In this document: in pieces, positions 60,947 through 64,000 of the stretch | Numbering within the stretch: position 1 is the first letter of the stretch | Layout of the letters: every line of letters starts with the position of its first letter | Source: Streptomyces macrolidinus | GTDB taxonomy: Bacteria; Actinomycetota; Actinomycetes; Streptomycetales; Streptomycetaceae | Assembly (NCBI RefSeq): GCF_023887685.1 | Contig: NZ_JAMWMR010000001.1 | Location: forward strand, 396,642 to 460,641 | Reading direction: 5' to 3' | DNA length: 64,000 bases | Translations under genes and position numbers: made by a program | Notes under the pieces: generated by a model | What the model saw: the letters and a program-made list of their open reading frames with translations, nothing else | Database searches by the model: none | What the model was told of the DNA's origin: nothing

Positions 60947-62268
60947 CGCCGCGTAGGCGGCTTGTTCCTGGCCCCTCCAACGGTGCTGATCCGTCCGAGT
61001 GCGGGAGCTTCGGGAGCCGTCCGCGCTTCGACGGTCCAGGCGTTGGCGTCGTCGCGCGCGCAGCGGGTGAACAGGACGACGACGCCATCGTGGAACGCCT
61101 CTTCGGGGAACTCCAGCCTTTGGTGGACGTCGTAGGACACAACGCGCGGCACGACGGAGACGATGGACTCCGCGTCGGTCCGCATCATCTCGGGCACAAC
61201 GCTCGTGTAGGTGTCGGAGGTGACCTGCCGGGAGAAGTGCCCCAGCCGCTCCTGTACGACCTTGATGTCGTTCTTCGCGAGCAGCGACAGCGTCGCGGAG
61301 ATGTGCCGGAGATCATGGAGGCGCACAGGGGGTAGTCCGGACAGCTCCACGAGGCGTTTGAAGCGGCGCGACACCCAGTCGGGGTGAAGGGGTTCTCCGT
61401 TCTCCTGGGTCCACCCCCGGTCAGATTCGACCCACGCCTCTACCTCGCTCCACTCCTGACGTTCCTTCACTTGCTCACCGCGCCAGTGGCCCAGGACCTC
61501 GCCGTACTGGCGGTAGGCGACCTCGACCATCTGCGCCGAGATTCGGAGCCAGAGGGCATCGAGGTTGACTTCAGGCCAGGGCAGCGCGCACATCTCCCCG
61601 CGGCGGGGGCCGCTGAAGATGAACGCGTACCAGAGGGAGTAGAGCCGGTCGTCCCTTACGAAGTCGAGGAATTCACCGGTCTGCTCAGGGGGCCACACCA
61701 TGACCGGACTCGGCTTCTGGCCGGTCGTCTTCCAGTGCTCGACGCGTTCCGGGGTCCAGACGAGGGGCTTGGGGCGGCTGACGGCCGGCAGCTCGACGAG
61801 CCGCGCCCAGTTCTTGGCGAATGCCTCCTCGGTCTTGATCCTCCAGGCGATGGCCGAGCTGAGGGTGTCGTTGATGCGGTGCATGGTCGCTGCGGAAGTG
61901 ACCTTCCGCAGGCCTCGGCGTCCGTCGCGCAGTGCGTTGTTCGCAGCCAGGTACTCCTGCCGTGTTCGGCGCCGTCCCTCGGTCTTCCCCTTCGCGCGTA
62001 TCCACGCGGTCTCGGCTGCGTCTCGACGCTCGGTCAGTTCATCCACGCGCAGCTTGTGGAGGACGCGTTCGGCGTTCTCCTTCTGTATGGCGTCGTACAT
62101 ACGGTCCAGGTGGCGCACACGGAGGTCTCGCCTCTTGAGGTGCCCCAGGTGCGGCCCGAGGTAGAGATTGACGTGCTCCATGTAGCCGTGGCGGGTGGTC
62201 CGGGCCAAGGACTTCTTGGCGTTGAGCCAGCGGGCGAGGAAGTCGGCCATGGTCTCGTCGGAGATCAT
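60883..62268 (-). CDS. Tyrosine recombinase (integrase), N-terminally truncated
   Basis: About 461 residues. The SAM-like core-binding domain starts MADFLARWLNAKKSLARTTR, and the catalytic domain shows FSGPRRGEM (first Arg), LHDLRHISATL (His-x-x-Arg), RLGHFSRQVTSDTY (His and the nucleophile Tyr). All catalytic residues are present. The usual N-terminal arm-binding domain is missing: immediately upstream of the ATG at 62268 the sequence becomes antisense to a DUF4192 fragment. It lies beside a tRNA gene, the standard location of streptomycete integrative elements, and is probably their inactive relic. Confidence 0.8.
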   Translation of the reverse strand: MISDETMADFLARWLNAKKSLARTTRHGYMEHVNLYLGPHLGHLKRRDLRVRHLDRMYDAIQKENAERVLHKLRVDELTERRDAAETAWIRAKGKTEGRRRTRQEYLAANNALRDGRRGLRKVTSAATMHRINDTLSSAIAWRIKTEEAFAKNWARLVELPAVSRPKPLVWTPERVEHWKTTGQKPSPVMVWPPEQTGEFLDFVRDDRLYSLWYAFIFSGPRRGEMCALPWPEVNLDALWLRISAQMVEVAYRQYGEVLGHWRGEQVKERQEWSEVEAWVESDRGWTQENGEPLHPDWVSRRFKRLVELSGLPPVRLHDLRHISATLSLLAKNDIKVVQERLGHFSRQVTSDTYTSVVPEMMRTDAESIVSVVPRVVSYDVHQRLEFPEEAFHDGVVVLFTRCARDDANAWTVEARTAPEAPALGRISTVGGARNKPPTRRCNGFASTAPTVGGMRCASRT

Positions 62269-62623
62269 CCTCGGCCTGCAAGACCCGCAGACCCGGGACG
62301 CCGCACTGTCCACTGGCGAGGGGGACGACCTCCCCTACGAACGGCAGCTCTGGGGAAACCTCGCCCGGCGCTGCGTTCCGCCGCACACCGACAAGGCCCC
62401 GCCGCTCCTCACCCTCCTCGGCTGGGCCGCCTGGCGACAGGGCGACACCACCACTGCCAGCCACGCCTTCACGGACGCCCTGGATATCTACCCCGGATAC
62501 ACCCTGGCCGGGCTGCTGCTCGGCGAAATCCGCACCGAGTGCGATCCGGCCTCGATCTTGGAAGTGTTCCGTGACGAGGCAGCGCGGTTCACTGCGAGCC
62601 GAGCGGACCTCGACACCCTCTGA
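62262..62623 (+). pseudogene. DUF4192 protein C-terminal fragment
   Basis: About 120 residues corresponding to the C-terminal part of DUF4192 proteins (LGLQDPQTRDAAL, LTLLGWAAWRQGDTTTASHA, then DPASILEVF). Nothing upstream supports a normal start; the frame runs into the reverse strand of the integrase 5' end. The fusion point is near 62265. DUF4192 proteins are common cargo of streptomycete mobile and conjugative elements. The 431 bp after it contain the right inverted repeat and no gene. Confidence 0.75.
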
Positions 62624-62876
62624 CTGTCACGGCGGCCCCGGCACACACCGCCGGGGCCGCCCCAACCCTGCACCCCACGCCAGCACCCACCGCGCACTGA
62701 AGAAGCACAGGGCACGGCTCCAGCGCCCGCAAACAGCGCCTGGCCGCAGGAGTTGCCGCCGAGCGAGGGAACCTTGAAAGCGCGTCCAACGGAGAAAGGA
62801 CAGACGAGCGGGTCGCCGGGCTCCGAACGCGCGTCGGAAGGTGACGTGGGGGATCCTGTCCGCGAACTGCCCCCAT

Positions 62877-62989
62877 CCACTGTGTGTCCACTGGATCTTG
62901 GTCCGAACGACTGAACGGGGGCCGCCCCTGTGGAGTGACGGCCCCCGTTCTTGCGTCTCCGCAGATAGAAACGGCTCTCCGGGAGAACC
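62877..62989 (-). repeat. 113-bp inverted repeat, right copy
   Basis: Reverse-complement partner of 60578-60690. It contains its own hairpin (GAACGGGGGCCG / CGGCCCCCGTTC, about 62914-62951). Confidence 0.85.
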
Positions 62990-63054
62990 TTGCGGCGGCC
63001 GGGTGCTAGCAGTTGCGGTAAAGCACCGGCCGACATGTGAAGCGCGGTTCGTTC

Positions 63055-63540
63055 TCAGATCGAATCGATCTGCCAGGCGATCACACCGGTTGCTCCCTTG
63101 GTGGCGTCGACATCGAGGCGTATCTGACGGGGCGCTGTGATCCGCTGCTGGGCCACGGACTGATCGCATGGGAGCGTGGACTGCTTACCGGCGCTCGCCG
63201 GTGTGAAGGTGACGTGCGCGCTGCCACTGCCGACGCACACGAGGGTGAGACGGTAGGCCTTGCCCGCGTCGAGCATCGGTTCGGTATGGATGCCGTCCGT
63301 CACGCGTTCGGTGCCGCCTTCGACCAAATGCCCGGTGTGGACGGCGGCAAGGGCGTCTTGCGCTTGCTTGGTGAGCTGCTGTTCGGAGAGGCCGGTCGCC
63401 GTCGGGGATGAACTCGGCGTCGGCGGTGAACTGGCGGAGGCGTGGTTGTCATTACCGGAGGAGGTGCAGGAGGCCAGCGTGAACACTGAGGCTGCCAGCG
63501 CGCATCCAATGATCCACACCCGTGAACGTGAAGGGCTCAT
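63055..63540 (-). CDS. Small secreted lipoprotein of unknown function
   Basis: 161 residues: signal sequence ending in the lipobox LASC near residue 25, a Ser/Thr/Pro-rich linker (residues 27-50), then a globular domain with AGKAYRLTLVCVGSGSAHVTF and a second Cys near residue 125, suggesting a disulfide. The ATG overlaps the stop of the preceding gene (ATGA) and lacks its own ribosome site, so translation is coupled. The partner is the secreted-type protein upstream. Confidence 0.8.
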   Translation of the reverse strand: MSPSRSRVWIIGCALAASVFTLASCTSSGNDNHASASSPPTPSSSPTATGLSEQQLTKQAQDALAAVHTGHLVEGGTERVTDGIHTEPMLDAGKAYRLTLVCVGSGSAHVTFTPASAGKQSTLPCDQSVAQQRITAPRQIRLDVDATKGATGVIAWQIDSI

Positions 63541-64000
63541 GAGGAGGTTTCCCAGTACTTCCAGCCGGTCTCCTTCGTGGGTAGCGTTGCCGATCCGTGC
63601 GCGATCTCTACTCCGCCGCAGGTCTTGGCGTTCAATCGGTACCGCTTCCAGGTGATCTTGTACCCCCACGAACCGTACTGAAGATGTCCGTACTTCTTCT
63701 TGGCGATGTTGTGCGTGTACTCGTGGCCTGTGGTGATGGTCACGCTACTGGTGACCTTGGCACTGACGCTGACCTTGGCCTTGGCCAGGAGCGCACCGGC
63801 TTGGAATTCGCCGCTGCCCGCGACCTCGAGGGAGATGGTGCCGCCTTTGATCACAGACACCTTCATGGTGCCGCCCGGACCGTCCTTGTACTTGGTGCCG
63901 TTCCACCATGACGGGACGTGGGTGGCCTTCTTCGAGGTGACGTTGTACCAGGTGGATGGGTAGTCGCACATGGTGGCCCCCCGGCCGGACCCCGGCCGGC
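63537..64000 (-). CDS. Secreted-type protein with beta-rich domain, 5' end outside window
   Basis: The visible 154 residues continue in frame to the window edge. An ATG at 63971 exists but lacks a ribosome site, and the residues before it (Gly/Pro/Arg-rich) are open, so the true start is probably beyond 64000. The sequence is rich in Thr/Ser/Val strands (KVSVSAKVTSSVTITTGHEY) with two Cys (MCDY, KTCGG). I do not recognise the family. It is coupled to the lipoprotein gene downstream. Confidence 0.7.
   Translation of the reverse strand, partial: RPGSGRGATMCDYPSTWYNVTSKKATHVPSWWNGTKYKDGPGGTMKVSVIKGGTISLEVAGSGEFQAGALLAKAKVSVSAKVTSSVTITTGHEYTHNIAKKKYGHLQYGSWGYKITWKRYRLNAKTCGGVEIAHGSATLPTKETGWKYWETSS

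Noticed and set aside
60531..61142. 203-residue minus-strand frame over the tRNA and integrase 3' end
   Set aside because: It runs into the tRNA gene and the terminator hairpin; shadow of the integrase frame.

Overview
The window is chromosomal DNA from a high-GC actinomycete, almost certainly a Streptomyces. The grounds are extreme G/C at third codon positions, many GTG starts, HrdA-, Zur- and SoxR-type regulation, the Streptomyces-specific gene families named after S. coelicolor SCO2521 to SCO2525, and a gene order (leuA, recO, uppS, zur-znuBCA, glyS, chitinase, dus, ppdK, FMN reductase, dgt, dnaG, hrdA-type sigma, ABC pair, sugar kinase) that agrees with my memory of the S. coelicolor SCO2529-SCO2462 region. 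I could not run an alignment.

Layout. 1-4.4 kb: end of a protealysin-like M4 protease, leuA behind a Leu-rich leader peptide, a TerB-like protein and a GNAT acetyltransferase. 4.7-11.3 kb: a co-directional, partly overlapping six-gene block of unknown function (SCO2525, 2524, 2523, 2522 and 2521 families plus a membrane protein), with a Walker-A variant ATPase at its centre. 11.3-20.2 kb: a LuxR relic, recO, uppS, a YcxB-like protein, the zinc-uptake locus (zur, znuB, znuC, znuA with candidate Zur boxes), glyS, a VOC protein and a secreted GH18 chitinase with DasR-like sites.

20.5-28.7 kb is an accessory island. It holds XRE/DUF5753 regulators with their DUF6879 and DUF397 partners, and two peptide-modification cassettes. 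The first is a graspetide module: TgmA precursor, TgmB ATP-grasp ligase and TgmC PIMT-like methyltransferase. The second has a 42-residue Asp-Gly/Asn-Gly-rich peptide directly followed by a second PIMT-like methyltransferase and no ligase, which resembles an imiditide-type RiPP. The island ends in a 197-bp MITE-like palindromic element that supplies the stop codons of both flanking genes.

28.7-35.7 kb: three MFS exporters, two of them next to divergent regulators, and a deletion scar joining the 3' halves of a hydrolase gene and a TetR gene. 35.7-60 kb is mostly core: dus, ppdK, a TauE/SafE transporter, class F sortase with a secreted partner, a SoxR-box FMN reductase, a phosphotransferase, an intradiol-dioxygenase-like lipoprotein, dgt, a ferredoxin reductase-like enzyme, dnaG, a group-2 sigma factor, a heterodimeric ABC exporter, an FGGY kinase and a YtxH protein. 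60.1-64 kb: two identical tRNA-Asn genes and a CAT-anticodon tRNA, then the scar of an integrated element (5'-truncated integrase fused to a DUF4192 fragment, bracketed by 113-bp inverted repeats), and a translationally coupled lipoprotein/secreted-protein pair cut by the window edge.

At least eight genes have a -10-like hexamer 6-7 nt before the start codon, so leaderless transcription looks common here. No CRISPR array, rRNA or complete transposase gene was seen.
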